Shown: in pieces, positions 1-7,074 of the stretch
Layout of the letters: every line of letters starts with the position of its first letter
Numbering within the stretch: the first letter of the stretch is position 1
Origin: Spirilliplanes yamanashiensis
GTDB lineage: Bacteria > Actinomycetota > Actinomycetes > Mycobacteriales > Micromonosporaceae
Length of the DNA: 64,000 nucleotides
Reading direction: 5' to 3'
Assembly: GCF_016863475.1 (NCBI RefSeq)
Contig: NZ_BOOY01000008.1
Coordinates: 62,001 to 126,000, forward strand
Program-made: the position numbers and the translations under genes
The notes under the pieces: model-generated
Databases searched by the model: none
What the model was told of the DNA's origin: nothing
The model's input: the letters and a program-made list of their open reading frames with translations, nothing else

Positions 1-195
1 GGTGAGCAGCAGCGCCACGCCGATGATGCCCAGCCAGGCGCCTTTCGGCAGGGAGCCGATCGCGGGAAAGCCCTCCGACCGCTGCGTCAGGCAGTGCACG
101 AATGCCACGCCCTGCAGGGTGAGGGCGAAGACGAAGACGACGACGTTGAGTACGAGACGAACGTCGTCGACGAAGATCGGCGCGGTCGTGGTCAT
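1..195 (-). CDS. DUF2516 family membrane protein (partial, 3' end cut by window edge)
   Basis: The first 65 residues of a small membrane protein run off the left edge. It shows an N-terminal membrane helix (LVLNVVVFVFALTLQGVAF), the conserved stretch HCLTQRSEGFPAIGSLPKG, and the start of a second helix, which is the pattern of DUF2516 (M. tuberculosis Rv0476 type). Its function is unknown. It lies downstream of an XRE regulator and an HBHA-like gene, in the same order as Rv0474-hbhA-Rv0476, so the family assignment has context support. A TAGACT box lies 7 nt before the ATG, so it may also be transcribed from its own leaderless promoter. The missing C-terminus cannot be judged. Confidence 0.8.
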   Translation of the reverse strand, partial: MTTTAPIFVDDVRLVLNVVVFVFALTLQGVAFVHCLTQRSEGFPAIGSLPKGAWLGIIGVALLLT

Positions 196-258
196 GGCGG
201 CCAGTCTATGCCGCGGGCCCCGGTGACGTCCGGGACCCGCGACACGAGATCGACACCG

Positions 259-837
259 TCACTCGGCGGCCGGGGTGGCCTTCTTGGCGCGGGCGGTCTT
301 GGCGGCCTTGGTGGCGGGGGCGGTCTTCGCGCCCGGCGCCTTCGCGGCCTGCTGCGCCGGGGTGGCGGCGACCGCCTTGGCGGGCTCGCCGGCGTCCACA
401 CCGTCGGGCTCGGTGGCCTCGATGTCGGCGTTGACGACCTCGGCGGCCTCGATGACCCCGGAGCCGACGACCCGCTCGCCGTGCGCCACGAGCGCGGTGT
501 ACAGCTCGGCGGCCTTCACGACGGCGGTCTGCGCGAGCGTGGTGGTGGTGCGCAGGGCCTGCTCGCGCAGGGCCTCCAGGTCGGCGGCGCGCAGCTGGGT
601 GGCGGTCGCGGTGGCGCGGTCGCGCAGCAGGGTGGCGGTGCCGTCGGCCTTGCTGCCGGCCGTCCGCGAGAACGCCACGGCCTTCTCGCGCAGCTCGAAG
701 CCGCCGGCCAGGGCCTTGCCGCTGAGCTCGCCGACCACGGTCGGCAGCTTGCGCAGCTCCTGGTACGCGAGGTCGCCGGCGCCGGCGGCCGCGTACAGGG
801 GGGCGGGGATCTTGGTGTTCTTCGTCTGCTCGGTCAT
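259..837 (-). CDS. HBHA-like coiled-coil protein with Ala/Lys/Pro-rich tail
   Basis: This 192-aa protein resembles the mycobacterial heparin-binding haemagglutinin in layout. A short N-terminus (KIPAPLYAAAGAGDLAYQEL) is followed by a long helical, probably coiled-coil section (about residues 25-140) and a low-complexity tail rich in Ala, Lys, Pro and Thr (about 155-192). In mycobacteria HBHA binds heparan sulfate through its lysine tail and is also linked to lipid bodies and cell-envelope growth; here only the architecture supports that. The tail has fewer Lys-Ala-Ala-Pro units than the mycobacterial protein, so adhesin activity is uncertain. The ATG overlaps the stop of the XRE gene (ATGA), indicating translational coupling. 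Confidence 0.72.
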   Translation of the reverse strand: MTEQTKNTKIPAPLYAAAGAGDLAYQELRKLPTVVGELSGKALAGGFELREKAVAFSRTAGSKADGTATLLRDRATATATQLRAADLEALREQALRTTTTLAQTAVVKAAELYTALVAHGERVVGSGVIEAAEVVNADIEATEPDGVDAGEPAKAVAATPAQQAAKAPGAKTAPATKAAKTARAKKATPAAE

Positions 838-1391
838 GACGTCTCCTCGTCGGCGGCCTTGTCGGCCTTGCTGCTGGCGGTGTTCGGGGTGGCGGTGTGC
901 GGGGTGGGCGTCGCGCCGTTCTCCAGGGCGGCGACGGCCTCCATGACGGCCTTGGTCTGGCGGTCGTTCTCGTTGTCCGCCTCGGGCTCGTCGGGTGTGG
1001 TGTCCGGTGCGTCCTGCACGGTGTCCTCCGCGGCGGTCTCGGCGTGGCGGGCGTTCTCGCCCCGGAACGTCTCGTAGATCTGGGTCAGCGACTGCTTCTG
1101 CGCCATGGTCAGCTCGGGGTCGACGGCGATGGCCGCCAGCACCCCCTGCTGCCCCTCGGCGTCGAGCAGGCCGGCCCGCAGGTACATCGCCGGGGTCGAG
1201 ACGCGCAGCGCGCTCGCGATCTGCTGGAGCACCTCGGCGCTCGGCTTGCGCAGACCCCGCTCGATCTGGCTCAGGTACGGGTTGCTGACCCCCGCCTGCT
1301 CCGCGAGCTGGCGCAGCGAGATGCGGGCGTTGTGCCGCAGGTCGCGGATGAAACCGCCGATGTCGCGGGGCAGATCCTTGGGGGCTTCCAT
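834..1391 (-). CDS. XRE-family helix-turn-helix regulator (Rv0474-like)
   Basis: A 185-aa DNA-binding protein. The HTH_3 domain covers about residues 10-65 (RDLRHNARISLRQLAEQAG, then VSNPYLSQIERGLRKPSAEV), followed by a helical segment and an acidic, Thr/Pro-rich, probably disordered C-terminus. The start at ATG 1391 is chosen because GGAGG lies directly upstream and the HTH begins at the expected distance; an in-frame upstream extension to 1427 looks spurious. It forms an operon with the HBHA-like gene (4-nt overlap) and DUF2516, as in mycobacteria. A perfect 7-bp inverted repeat at 1434-1451 upstream is a plausible autoregulatory operator (inference). Confidence 0.85.
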   Translation of the reverse strand: MEAPKDLPRDIGGFIRDLRHNARISLRQLAEQAGVSNPYLSQIERGLRKPSAEVLQQIASALRVSTPAMYLRAGLLDAEGQQGVLAAIAVDPELTMAQKQSLTQIYETFRGENARHAETAAEDTVQDAPDTTPDEPEADNENDRQTKAVMEAVAALENGATPTPHTATPNTASSKADKAADEETS

Positions 1392-1433
1392 GCCTCCGAC
1401 GGTAGTGCCGGGTGCTAGCTCCTGCAAGCACTT

Positions 1434-1451
1434 CGCTAACTGTTGTTAGCG
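1434..1451. promoter_or_regulatory. Perfect inverted repeat, candidate operator for the XRE regulator
   Basis: CGCTAAC-tgtt-GTTAGCG: two perfect 7-bp arms around a 4-bp spacer in the divergent region between the XRE operon and the hydrolase gene. It overlaps the -35 hexamer proposed for the hydrolase promoter. The likeliest binder is the adjacent XRE protein, but this is inference from position. Confidence 0.55.
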
Positions 1452-1471
1452 TGTTCCGCGCCACGTAGGGT
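1443..1471 (+). promoter_or_regulatory. Leaderless promoter of the alpha/beta hydrolase gene
   Basis: TTGTTA (1443-1448), a 17-nt spacer and TAGGGT (1466-1471) form a sigma-70-type promoter. The -10 ends 6 nt before the ATG at 1478, so the transcript should start at or near the start codon. The -35 lies inside the inverted repeat at 1434-1451. Confidence 0.6.
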
Positions 1472-1477
1472 GTCCGC

Positions 1478-2239
1478 ATGCTCCTGGCGGCGGACGACGT
1501 GGGCTCCGGCCCGGCCGTCGTCCTGCTCCACGCCGGCATCGCCGACCGCCGCATGTGGCGCGCCCAGGTCCCGGCCCTGGCCGCCGCCGGCCACCGCGTC
1601 ATCGCCCTCGACCTGCCCGGCTGCGGCGACACCCCGGCACCCGGCCACGGCTACGTCCGGCACGACCCGGTCGCCGACGCCCTGGCCGCCCGCGACATCG
1701 GCGCCGCCACCCTGGTCGGCTGCTCCTTCGGCGGCCTCGTCGCCGTCGACCTCGCGCTGGCCCACCCGCACCTGGTGCGCTCGCTGATCCTGTTCGGCCC
1801 CGCCATCGGCGGCGCCCCCGCCGACGTGCCCGACGCGGGCGCCGGCCTGCCCGAAGACGACCTCGAGGCCCTGGCGGCCGCCGAAGCGGAGATGTGGCTG
1901 GTGGGCGAGGGCCGGCCGGTGTCCGCGGTCGACCCGGAGCTGCTGCGGCTCGTCACGGAGATGAACCTGCGCGACCTGCGCGGCGAGGCCGAGCTCGACA
2001 AGCTGGACATCACGGCGCTCGACCCGCCGGCCGCCACCCGCCTGGCCGACCTGACCGCCCCGGTCACCGTCACCACCGGCGCCCACGACTGGCCCGCCTT
2101 CCGCCACAACTGCGACCTGATCGCCGCCGCCGCCCCGGCCGCGACCCGGCTCCCCGACATCCCGGGCACGGCCCACCTGCCGCCGCTGGAGGTCCCCGCG
2201 GCGGCAACGGAGATCATCCTGGCGGCCCTGGCCCGCTGA
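1478..2239 (+). CDS. alpha/beta-fold hydrolase
   Basis: A 253-aa single-domain hydrolase without a signal peptide, so probably cytoplasmic. Visible elements are the oxyanion strand VVLLHAG, an LDLPGCGDT loop, the nucleophile elbow GCSFGG near residue 90, a late acidic position in TGAHDWPAF, and the catalytic His region PGTAHLPPLE near the end. These match the haloperoxidase/lactonase-type branch of the superfamily, but the substrate cannot be read from sequence. It is a monocistronic gene transcribed away from the XRE operon, with a leaderless promoter overlapping the candidate XRE operator, so the two may be co-regulated. Confidence 0.85.
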   Translation: MLLAADDVGSGPAVVLLHAGIADRRMWRAQVPALAAAGHRVIALDLPGCGDTPAPGHGYVRHDPVADALAARDIGAATLVGCSFGGLVAVDLALAHPHLVRSLILFGPAIGGAPADVPDAGAGLPEDDLEALAAAEAEMWLVGEGRPVSAVDPELLRLVTEMNLRDLRGEAELDKLDITALDPPAATRLADLTAPVTVTTGAHDWPAFRHNCDLIAAAAPAATRLPDIPGTAHLPPLEVPAAATEIILAALAR

Positions 2240-2258
2240 CCTCGCAGGCTGCGGACCG

Positions 2259-3179
2259 CTACCAGGCCGGGACGACCTCGCCGACCGGGTGGCCGCCGCC
2301 CAGCACCACCGTCGTGCCGTCCACCTCGATGCCGAGGCGGCGCAGGGCCGCGGCGGCGATCACCCGGCGGGGCCGCATGGCGCCGTCCTCGATCTTGAAC
2401 GCGACCGCGCCCGTGCCCGGCACCGCGAAGGCCCAGACCCCCTCGGCGCCGCCCTTCGACAACAGGCCGGGGACCGCCGCCATGAGCCAGGCGTCGTCGG
2501 TGCCCGTGCCGGAGGTGAGGGTGGGGTGGGCGCGCATGGCGTCGGCGACGCGGCGGGACGGGCCGTCGGGGGCGTCGACGAGGTGCTGGAAGGCGCGGGC
2601 CAGCGACGTCAGCGAGGTGGCGAGGACGGGGGCGCCGCAGCCGTCCACGCCGATCGCCGGTGGGGGCGCGCCGGTCAGGTCGGCGAACGTGGCCGTGATG
2701 GCCCGCTGGAGCGGGTGGCCGGGATGGCGGTAGTCGTCGGCGGGCCAGCCGTGCAGGGCGCAGGTGGCGAGCATCGCGGCGTGCTTGCCGGAGCAGTTCA
2801 TGTGGATCGGGGTCGCCGTGCCGCCCGCGCGGAGCAGGTCGGCGCGGGCGGTGTCGTGCAGGGGCAGGTCGGGCGGGCAGCGCAGGGCGGACTCTCCGAC
2901 GCCCGCGCGGGCCAGGATCGACCGGACGCGGTCGAGGTGCATGGGTTCGCCCCAGTGGCTGGCGCAGGCGATCGCCAGGTCGTCCGGGGGCAGGTCGAGG
3001 CCGGCGCGGAGCATGCCGACGGCCTGCAGCGGCTTGTTCGAGGAGCGGGGGAAGACGGGGGCGTCGGCGTCGCCGGCGGCGGCCACGACGCGGCCGGTGG
3101 CGTCCAGCACCACGACCGCGCCGCGGTGGGCGCTCTCGACGAAGCCCGAGCGCACCACGTGCGCCAGGACGGGGGTCAC
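2259..3179 (-). CDS. L-asparaginase II family protein
   Basis: A 306-aa member of the Rhizobium etli-type asparaginase II family (unrelated to E. coli AnsA/AnsB), which hydrolyses asparagine to aspartate and ammonia. Family marks include the Ser-x-x-Lys catalytic region (PRSSNKPLQ, Ser46/Lys49), MNCSGKHAAML with a conserved Cys, VDGCGAPV with the second conserved Cys, and a C-terminal GGGHPVGEVVPAW close. No signal peptide is seen, so it is probably cytoplasmic. GTG 3179 overlaps the stop of the BKACE gene by 4 nt (GTGA), so the two are translationally coupled. Length agrees with the family, usually about 310-340 aa. Confidence 0.86.
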   Translation of the reverse strand: MTPVLAHVVRSGFVESAHRGAVVVLDATGRVVAAAGDADAPVFPRSSNKPLQAVGMLRAGLDLPPDDLAIACASHWGEPMHLDRVRSILARAGVGESALRCPPDLPLHDTARADLLRAGGTATPIHMNCSGKHAAMLATCALHGWPADDYRHPGHPLQRAITATFADLTGAPPPAIGVDGCGAPVLATSLTSLARAFQHLVDAPDGPSRRVADAMRAHPTLTSGTGTDDAWLMAAVPGLLSKGGAEGVWAFAVPGTGAVAFKIEDGAMRPRRVIAAAALRRLGIEVDGTTVVLGGGHPVGEVVPAW

Positions 3180-4009
3180 CGCTGCGGGACGCCGAGCAGG
3201 GCGCGGGTCTCGCCGGTGGTCAGCGGCGGCCGCTGGGCGAGCTGGGCGAAGCCGACCGCGCGCGCCACGAGCTGCATGTTGGACTCGACGGGGCGGCCCT
3301 TCGCGTACGTGAGGGTGTCCTCCATGCCGACGCGCAGGTGCCCGCCGGTGGCCAGGGACGCCAGCATCACGGGGATCGTGGAGCGGCCGATGCCGGTGGC
3401 GGAGAACGTGGTGCCCTCGGGCAGGTCGCGGATGGCGTCGACGCACGCGACGAGCGCCTGGGCGGTGCCGGGCATGCCGCCGGGGACGCCCATCACCAGG
3501 TCGACGTGGACGTGGCCGCCGGCGGGCAGGCCGTGCTTGCCGAGCAGGCGCTGCAGGGTGGTGAGCTGGCCGAGGTCGAAGATCTCGTACTCGGGGACGA
3601 TGTTCCGTTCCTGCATGCGGGTGTGCAGGTCGACGACGAACGCCCAGCGGTTGAGGAACACGTCGTCGCCGAAGTTGACGGTGCCCATCGTGCAGGACGC
3701 CATGTCGGGGCCGGCGTCGAGCACGGCGAGCCGGGCGTCCTCCGGGTCGGTGACGGCGCCGCCGGACGACAGCTGCACGATCAGCGAGGTGCCGGAGCGG
3801 ACGGCGGCGACGGCCTCGCGCAGGCGGCCCGGGTCGAGGGTGGGGCGGGCGTCGTCGTCACGGATGTGCAGGTGGATGATCGAGGCGCCGAGGGCCTCGC
3901 ACTCCTTGGCGGTCACGGTCAGCTCGTCCAGGGTCACCGGAAGGGCGGGCACGTCACTCTTGCGGGATTCCGCGCCGGTGGGCGCGACGGTGATCACGGT
4001 GCCGGTCAT
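3176..4009 (-). CDS. beta-keto acid cleavage enzyme (BKACE, DUF849; 3-keto-5-aminohexanoate cleavage type)
   Basis: This 277-aa TIM-barrel protein belongs to the BKACE family, which condenses a beta-keto acid with acetyl-CoA to give acetoacetate and a new CoA ester. The metal-binding pair appears in IIHLHIRDDDARPT, with further family blocks HVHVDLVMGVPGG and SATGIGRS, and VGMEDTLTYAKG near the end. Specificity varies widely in the family, so lysine fermentation need not be its role. It forms a two-gene operon with asparaginase II, a pairing that might indicate catabolism of an amino-acid-derived keto acid (inference). Confidence 0.88.
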   Translation of the reverse strand: MTGTVITVAPTGAESRKSDVPALPVTLDELTVTAKECEALGASIIHLHIRDDDARPTLDPGRLREAVAAVRSGTSLIVQLSSGGAVTDPEDARLAVLDAGPDMASCTMGTVNFGDDVFLNRWAFVVDLHTRMQERNIVPEYEIFDLGQLTTLQRLLGKHGLPAGGHVHVDLVMGVPGGMPGTAQALVACVDAIRDLPEGTTFSATGIGRSTIPVMLASLATGGHLRVGMEDTLTYAKGRPVESNMQLVARAVGFAQLAQRPPLTTGETRALLGVPQR

Positions 4010-4035
4010 GCCCCGATCCTCGCACGGGGCGCGGG

Positions 4036-5088
4036 TCACTCCGGATCGATCGCCGCCGCGGACTCGGCCACCAGCAGGCGGGCGTCGTCGGGCACGTTGC
4101 GCTTCAGCACGGCCAGCGCCACGAGGCCCAGTTCGTGGTGGCGGACGGCGGTGCCGACGAAGCCGACCGCCCGGCCGTCGAGGGTGACCGGGGTGCCGGG
4201 GGCGGGCGGGACGTCGGTGGCGACCCCGTCCAGGTGCAGCAGGGCGAGGCGGCGCGGCGGGCGGCCCAGGTTGTGCACCCGGGCGACCGTCTCCTGGCCG
4301 CGGTAGCAGCCCTTGTCGAGGTGCACGGCGGGGCCGATGAGGTCGACCTCGGCGGGGATGGTGCGGTGGTCGGTCTCCAGGCCGAGGCGCGGGACGCGGG
4401 CGGCGACGCGGATCGCCTCGTACGCCCACAGGCCGGCCAGCGGCACGCCGAGGCGTTCGATCACCTCGGGCACGGACGCGCGCGGCACGAGCAGGTCGAC
4501 GCCGAGCCGGGTGCGCCGGGCCAGCCCGACGCCGTCGATCGCGCGGACGTCGTACCCGCTGGACGGGCGCGCGGCGACGGACCCGGAGGGGAACTTCGGG
4601 CCGGGCACCGGGTCGATCCGGGGTTCGGCGAGGCCGGCGCCGAGGGCGTCGGCGGCGCCGGGCCCGACGAGCGACAGCACGGCCGTCTCGGCGGTGGCGT
4701 CGCGCGGCTCGACCCGGGCGAAGAAGCGCATCTTCTCGAGGAAGACCAGCAGGTCGGCGGCGGCGCCGGGCTCGGTGTCGAGCCAGGTGGTGACGCCGTC
4801 GTCGGCGACGAGGGCGTGGTGTTCGACGTGGCCGTTGGGCGACAGGACGAGCAGCTCGGTGCCGCCGGTCAGGTCGCTGAGGTGCTGCGAGGTGATGCTG
4901 TGCAGCCAGGACAGCCGTTCGTCGCCCGGGACGGCGACGACGCCGCGGTTCGAGCGGTCGACCAGGCCGACGGCGGTCTCGAGCGTGCGCTGCTCGCGCA
5001 TCGGGTCGCCGTAGTGGGCGGCCACCCCGGCGTCGCGCGAGTCGGGGTCGAGCGCCTCGACGGCGACGACCCCCGCAATGTTGATCAT
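4036..5088 (-). CDS. YgfZ/GcvT-like folate-binding protein
   Basis: A 350-aa protein related to the T-protein of glycine cleavage and to E. coli YgfZ, which uses tetrahydrofolate and supports iron-sulfur enzymes such as MiaB. The diagnostic motif KGCYRGQE is at residues 259-266. The GcvT-like N-terminal part starts with VGLVDRSNRGVVAVPGDERLSWLHSI (shown here as the family region at about 40-65). The ATG overlaps the end of nur by 4 nt (ATGA), so the genes are coupled. No transmembrane segment. In actinobacteria this gene often follows a Fur-family gene. Confidence 0.88.
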   Translation of the reverse strand: MINIAGVVAVEALDPDSRDAGVAAHYGDPMREQRTLETAVGLVDRSNRGVVAVPGDERLSWLHSITSQHLSDLTGGTELLVLSPNGHVEHHALVADDGVTTWLDTEPGAAADLLVFLEKMRFFARVEPRDATAETAVLSLVGPGAADALGAGLAEPRIDPVPGPKFPSGSVAARPSSGYDVRAIDGVGLARRTRLGVDLLVPRASVPEVIERLGVPLAGLWAYEAIRVAARVPRLGLETDHRTIPAEVDLIGPAVHLDKGCYRGQETVARVHNLGRPPRRLALLHLDGVATDVPPAPGTPVTLDGRAVGFVGTAVRHHELGLVALAVLKRNVPDDARLLVAESAAAIDPE

Positions 5089-5507
5089 GACTGCTCCCGG
5101 CATTCCGCGCAGAGGCCGAAGAAGGACACGTGGCCGATGTCGACCTGGAAGCCGCGGGTGTCCAGCAGCCGGTCGGCCACCGGCTGGACGACCGCGGGGT
5201 CGACGCCCGTGCTGGTGCCGCACGACCGGCACACGAGGTGGACGTGCTCGTGCTCGCCGACCCGGTGGTACGTGGGTGAGCCGTGCGACAGGTGCGTGTG
5301 GGTGACCAGCCCCAGCTCCTCGAGCAGTTCGAGGGTCCGGTAGACCGTCGTGATGTTGACGCCGGCGGCCCGCTCGCGCACCTGGTGGTGCACCTGCTCG
5401 GGCGTGGAGTGGCCCAGGTCGTGCACCGCCTCCAGGATCAGCTGGCGCTGCGGGGTGAGCCGCAGCCCGCGCTCGCGCAGCAGCTCGGCCAACGACGTGT
5501 CACTCAC
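5085..5507 (-). CDS. nur: Nickel-responsive Fur-family repressor (Nur-like)
   Basis: A 140-aa Fur-family regulator: winged helix (about 1-80) and dimerisation/metal domain (81-140). Histidines occur at 33, 70, 72, 86, 88, 90 and 126, the same positions used by the two metal sites described for Streptomyces coelicolor Nur. The structural zinc site CRSC...CAEC is at Cys93, 96, 133 and 136. Known Nur represses nickel uptake genes and sodF in response to nickel; no such target lies in this window. Start GTG 5507 is preceded 7 nt upstream by TAGACT, so the mRNA is probably leaderless. It is followed by ygfZ in the same operon. Confidence 0.83.
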   Translation of the reverse strand: MSDTSLAELLRERGLRLTPQRQLILEAVHDLGHSTPEQVHHQVRERAAGVNITTVYRTLELLEELGLVTHTHLSHGSPTYHRVGEHEHVHLVCRSCGTSTGVDPAVVQPVADRLLDTRGFQVDIGHVSFFGLCAECREQS

Positions 5508-5514
5508 CCTGCGA

Positions 5515-5524
5515 AGTCTATGCT
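5515..5524. promoter_or_regulatory. Overlapping divergent -10 boxes (nur / aminotransferase)
   Basis: The minus-strand TAGACT (5520-5515) serving nur and the plus-strand TATGCT (5519-5524) serving the aminotransferase overlap by 2 bp. Each ends 7 nt from its start codon (GTG 5507 and ATG 5532), so both transcripts should be leaderless and the two promoters may compete for RNA polymerase. Confidence 0.6.
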
Positions 5525-5531
5525 CCGCGCC

Positions 5532-6326
5532 ATGACCGACCGCATCGTCGTCGTGCCCGGCCGCGGCGCGCTGCCGCCCGGCACGCCGCTGGTGGCGGGC
5601 GACGACCCGGCGGTGCTGCACGGCGACGGCGTGTTCGAGACCGTGCACGTCCGGTCGGGCGTGCCGTGGCTGCTCGGCGAGCACCTGACGCGGCTGGCGC
5701 GCTCCGCGGACCTGCTGGCCCTGGACCCGCCCGACCTGCGGGACCTGGCCGCCCAGGCGTGCGCGCTGGCCCCGGCCCCGGAGAGCGCGCTGCGGCTCGT
5801 CGTCACCCGGTCCGCGCACTGGGCGACGATCTCCGCCGTGCCGCCCGCCACCCTGGCCGAGCGCCGCGCCGGGGTGCGGGTGGTCACCGCGTCGCTCGGC
5901 GTCGCCGCGCACGGCCGCCCGCCGTGGTCACTGTCCGCCGCCAAGTCGCTGTCCTACGCGGCGAACCTGGCCGCGCGGCGCTGGGCCGCCACGCAGGGCG
6001 CCGACGACGTGCTGTGGACCTCGATCGAGGGGTACGCGCTGGAGGCGCCGACGGCGAACGTCGTGTGGCTGGCCGAGGGCGAGCTGCGCACGACGCCCGC
6101 CGACACGGGCATCCTGCCGGGCGTGACCGCAGCGCACCTGCTCGCCGTCGCCGGCCTGCCCGCCGGGGAACGCCTGGCGACCGTGCCGGAACTCGCCGCC
6201 GCCGACGGGATCTGGCTGACGTCGTCGCTGCGCGGGCTCGCCGAGGTGCGCGCCCTCGACGGGACGGCCCGCCCGGCGTCGCCGTGGACCGCCCGGCTGC
6301 TGGGCGCGCTCGGCTTCCCGGCGTAG
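5532..6326 (+). CDS. Class IV aminotransferase (aminodeoxychorismate lyase-like)
   Basis: A 264-aa PLP fold-IV enzyme. The early motif HGDGVFETVHVRSG places it with PabC, BCAT and D-amino-acid transaminases; the PLP lysine is the K in AAKSLSYAANLAA, and the late block EAPTANVVWLAEGELRTTP matches the family. PabC makes 4-aminobenzoate for folate, which would fit the folate-dependent YgfZ gene across the divergent promoter, but branched-chain or other activity cannot be excluded. ATG 5532 is preferred to ATG 5520 because TATGCT ends 7 nt before it and would itself contain the earlier ATG. Confidence 0.82.
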   Translation: MTDRIVVVPGRGALPPGTPLVAGDDPAVLHGDGVFETVHVRSGVPWLLGEHLTRLARSADLLALDPPDLRDLAAQACALAPAPESALRLVVTRSAHWATISAVPPATLAERRAGVRVVTASLGVAAHGRPPWSLSAAKSLSYAANLAARRWAATQGADDVLWTSIEGYALEAPTANVVWLAEGELRTTPADTGILPGVTAAHLLAVAGLPAGERLATVPELAAADGIWLTSSLRGLAEVRALDGTARPASPWTARLLGALGFPA

Positions 6327-6329
6327 CGG

Positions 6330-6926
6330 TCAGCCCCCGACGCGGATCAGCCGGGCCGACAGGTGCGGGAACAGCCCGTGCCCCTCGGCGGCCATCTCCT
6401 GGGCGTACAGCAGGGCGCCCTCGACGATGCCGAACAGCCGGTGCCCCGCCGTGACCTCCGTGGCCGTCGGCGAGCGCAGCACCGCGTCCGTCGCCATCTC
6501 CAGCTGGGTGCCCTTGGCCTGGCCCAGGTACAGCTCCATGACGCCGGTCGGGCTGGCCATCAGCGCCTCCAGCTCGTCCGTCGCGTTGCCGTTGCGGGTG
6601 ATCGGCCGCCACCAGCCGATCTCCCGCGACAGCAGGCCGGACGGCTCGGAGTCGTCGCCGAGCTTCCACGAGCGCGACTCGTAGTGCAGGAACGGACGGC
6701 CGTCGTGGCTGATCCGGATCTCCTGCGCGAAGTTGAAGTCGTCCACGCCCGGGTAGCCGCCCTGCCCGCGGCCGCGCCACAGCCCGATGAACGGCAGCAG
6801 CCCGAGCAGCGCCGGGTGCAGGTCCGGGCCCTGCCGCAGGTCGTGGGTGTCCTCGTACGGGTACGGGTCGACCGGCGGCGCGTTCAGCCACGGCGGCGGC
6901 CCGAGGGGATTGTCGGTCGTACTCAC
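6330..6926 (-). CDS. Nitrobindin-like heme-binding beta-barrel protein (FABP/DUF1794 family)
   Basis: A 198-aa protein of the nitrobindin family, whose characterised members bind ferric heme in a 10-stranded barrel and isomerise peroxynitrite to nitrate. Family marks are IGLWRGRGQGGYPG (GxWxGxG), FAQEIRISHDGRPFLHYESR, and the terminal HLSARLIR, whose His is the proximal heme ligand in known members. The N-terminal 30 residues are Pro-rich. GTG 6926 is chosen because GGACAGG sits upstream; a GTG at 6947 overlapping the stop of the small upstream gene (GTGA) is an alternative giving 205 aa. It is in operon with the 34-aa membrane peptide. Confidence 0.85.
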   Translation of the reverse strand: MSTTDNPLGPPPWLNAPPVDPYPYEDTHDLRQGPDLHPALLGLLPFIGLWRGRGQGGYPGVDDFNFAQEIRISHDGRPFLHYESRSWKLGDDSEPSGLLSREIGWWRPITRNGNATDELEALMASPTGVMELYLGQAKGTQLEMATDAVLRSPTATEVTAGHRLFGIVEGALLYAQEMAAEGHGLFPHLSARLIRVGG

Positions 6927-6943
6927 GTCAATGCCTGTCCGTT

Positions 6944-7048
6944 TCACCAGCGCCCGCGGGCGATCTTCACCGCGAGGTACGCGACGCCGCCCGCCAGGGC
7001 GCCGAACCCGGCGACCAGGAGGCTGACGAACCCGATCTCGGTAACCAT
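6944..7048 (-). CDS. Small single-pass membrane protein, 34 aa
   Basis: ATG 7048 opens a 34-codon frame: MVTEIGFVSLLVAGFG, then ALAGGVAYLAVKIARGRW. It is one hydrophobic helix (about residues 5-27) followed by a positively charged tail, so it should insert with the C-terminus inside. The stop overlaps an in-frame GTG of the nitrobindin gene (GTGA), and a minus-strand TAGGAT box lies 9 nt before the ATG, so it looks expressed. No function is recognised; its coupling to nitrobindin suggests a membrane anchor or partner (inference). Confidence 0.6.
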   Translation of the reverse strand: MVTEIGFVSLLVAGFGALAGGVAYLAVKIARGRW

Positions 7049-7057
7049 GTCCGGCTC

Positions 7058-7067
7058 ATCCTATGCT
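7058..7067. promoter_or_regulatory. Overlapping divergent -10 boxes (34-aa peptide / DsrE gene)
   Basis: Minus-strand TAGGAT (7063-7058) and plus-strand TATGCT (7062-7067) overlap by 2 bp between start codons only 26 bp apart. This is the same arrangement as at 5515 and 20248. Confidence 0.5.
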
Positions 7068-7074
7068 GACGCGC

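Noticed and set aside
1434..1451. ClgR-type operator
   Set aside because: The arms contain CGCT and AGCG, but are separated by ten bases, whereas the ClgR consensus keeps them closer. I left it as an XRE candidate.
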